Shown here: one piece after another, positions 63,442 to 64,000 of the stretch | How the letters are laid out: the number at the start of each line of letters is the position of its first letter | Numbering within the stretch: the first letter of the stretch is position 1 | From: Tethya wilhelma | Taxonomy: Eukaryota > Porifera > Demospongiae > Tethyida > Tethyidae | Length of the DNA stretch: 64,000 nucleotides | Direction: 5' to 3' | NCBI GenBank assembly: GCA_964030475.1 | Contig: CAXIPT010000016.1 | Span: 700,814 to 764,813, forward strand | Translations under genes and position numbers: made by a program | The notes under the pieces: generated by a model | Database searches by the model: none | Seen by the model: the letters and a program-made list of their open reading frames with translations, nothing else | Told to the model about the DNA's origin: nothing

Positions 63442-63760
63442 CCTGGAGGCCATTTGGCATGCTTGCTTGTTTCGCTCGTACATATTTTTCATTCTTATGC
63501 TAGCTGCCATTCTGCATGCAGGCTTGTTTCACTTGTACATATTTTTCTTTCTTATGCTAGCTGCCTGTCTGCATGCCGGTTTGTTTTTCTCATACATATT
63601 TTTCTTTCTTATGCTAGCTGCCTGTCTGCATGCAGGCTTGTTTCTCTCATACATAATTATTTTTCTTTCTTATGCTAGCTGCCTGTCTGCATGCTGGCTT
63701 GTTTCTCTCGTACATACTTTTCTTTCTTATGCTAGCTGCCTGTCTACAGTATTGCCTGTT
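63442..63760 (-). repeat. 57-bp tandem repeat encoding a 19-residue unit
   Basis: About six units marked by CTTATGCTAGCTGCCTGTCTGCATGC on the plus strand. On the minus strand each reads roughly IRKKNMYEKNKPACRQAAS, basic with one Cys. One unit carries a 4-bp insertion (AATT near 63657) that breaks the frame, so the array is no longer one open frame. Similar basic, Cys-containing ~19-residue repeats occur, as I recall, in cnidarian and sponge transposon-associated proteins. Confidence 0.65.
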
Positions 63761-63844
63761 CTGATTGTACAAGCTTTTCATTTTAAGTTTTGAGGCCTCT
63801 CTGCAAGCATCTTTCTTCACAACGTTCATCTTTGTTTGCCTCAT
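63647..63844 (-). pseudogene. Start of a basic repeat protein, frame broken after 65 residues
   Basis: ATG at 63844 opens MRQTKMNVVKKDACREASKLK, and then the 19-residue units begin. The frame stops at 63647 because of the 4-bp insertion; without it the repeats would continue to ~63440. The start lies next to the palindrome, whose other arm carries a partial copy of the same beginning (MKQTNMNVVKHI, stop) on the plus strand. Confidence 0.4.
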
Positions 63845-63992
63845 AAAACTTTTGAGATTTTATTCTGGAAGACTGGCGATTCTGTGGTAAATCTAAATTA
63901 TTTCAAAGATTTACCACAGAATCGCCAGTCTTCCAGAATAAAATCTCAAAAGTTTTATGAAGCAAACAAACATGAACGTTGTGAAGCATATT
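63809..63992. repeat. Long palindrome with perfect 54-bp core arms
   Basis: Arms 63841-63894 and 63907-63960 are exact reverse complements around a 12-base loop. Imperfect pairing extends outward for about 30 more bases (CACAACGTTCAT on both sides). Confidence 0.85.
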
Positions 63993-64000
63993 TAATTTTT

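Overview
The window is eukaryotic and animal. Genes are split by many short GT-AG introns whose phases match across junctions, the DNA is AT-rich, and simple repeats are abundant. The gene content (extended-synaptotagmin-like, ASPP-like, LRRC57, TTC36, acylphosphatase, death-effector-domain protein, spectrin-repeat giants, a kinase-Kelch gene, and a single-exon beta-helix/multi-TM 'Pmp-like' receptor) together with compact spacing suggests an early-branching metazoan, most likely a demosponge. That assignment is inference. Exons were read by eye from splice sites, reading frame and phase. Single n bases at 4888, 44190, 54847, 57126 and 63424 look like contig joins.

Layout. 1-2.7 kb (-): N-terminal half of an ASPP/PPP1R13-type gene. 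3.0-10.3 kb (+): a tandem cluster of three related genes with a shared C-terminal domain that I read as TRAF/MATH-like; the middle one also carries a death effector domain. 11.0-11.6 kb (-): acylphosphatase with a 17-nt microexon and a missing C-terminus. 13.7-23.3 kb (+): an extended-synaptotagmin-like gene (TM hairpin, SMP, several C2 domains), readable as two halves, with a candidate structured Pol III RNA between them at about 19.15-19.45 kb. 23.7-27.8 kb (-): an uninterrupted 1336-residue beta-helix plus multi-TM receptor-like gene. 29.8-33.0 kb: LRRC57 (-) and TTC36 (+), head to head with 123 bp between start codons. 33.9-48.5 kb (-): spectrin-repeat gene A, with an intronless, broken kinase-Kelch gene nested in an intron on the opposite strand. 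49.5 kb and 53.6 kb (+): two copies of the 5' end of a paralogue of gene A, separated by a DHHC-family protein at 51.0-52.7 kb whose catalytic residues are all replaced. 54.9-63.4 kb (-): the body and 3' end of spectrin paralogue B. 63.4-64 kb: a 57-bp tandem coding repeat and a perfect-arm palindrome.

How it fits together. The DED/TRAF-like trio and the ASPP-like gene share a head-to-head intergenic region and could relate to death or immune-type signalling (inference). The spectrin locus looks like a recent duplication: one 168-bp exon differs by one base between copies. The B body may be inverted by scaffolding relative to its own 5' exons. The non-coding space is rich in short inverted-repeat elements of several families and a tRNA-derived SINE-like family.
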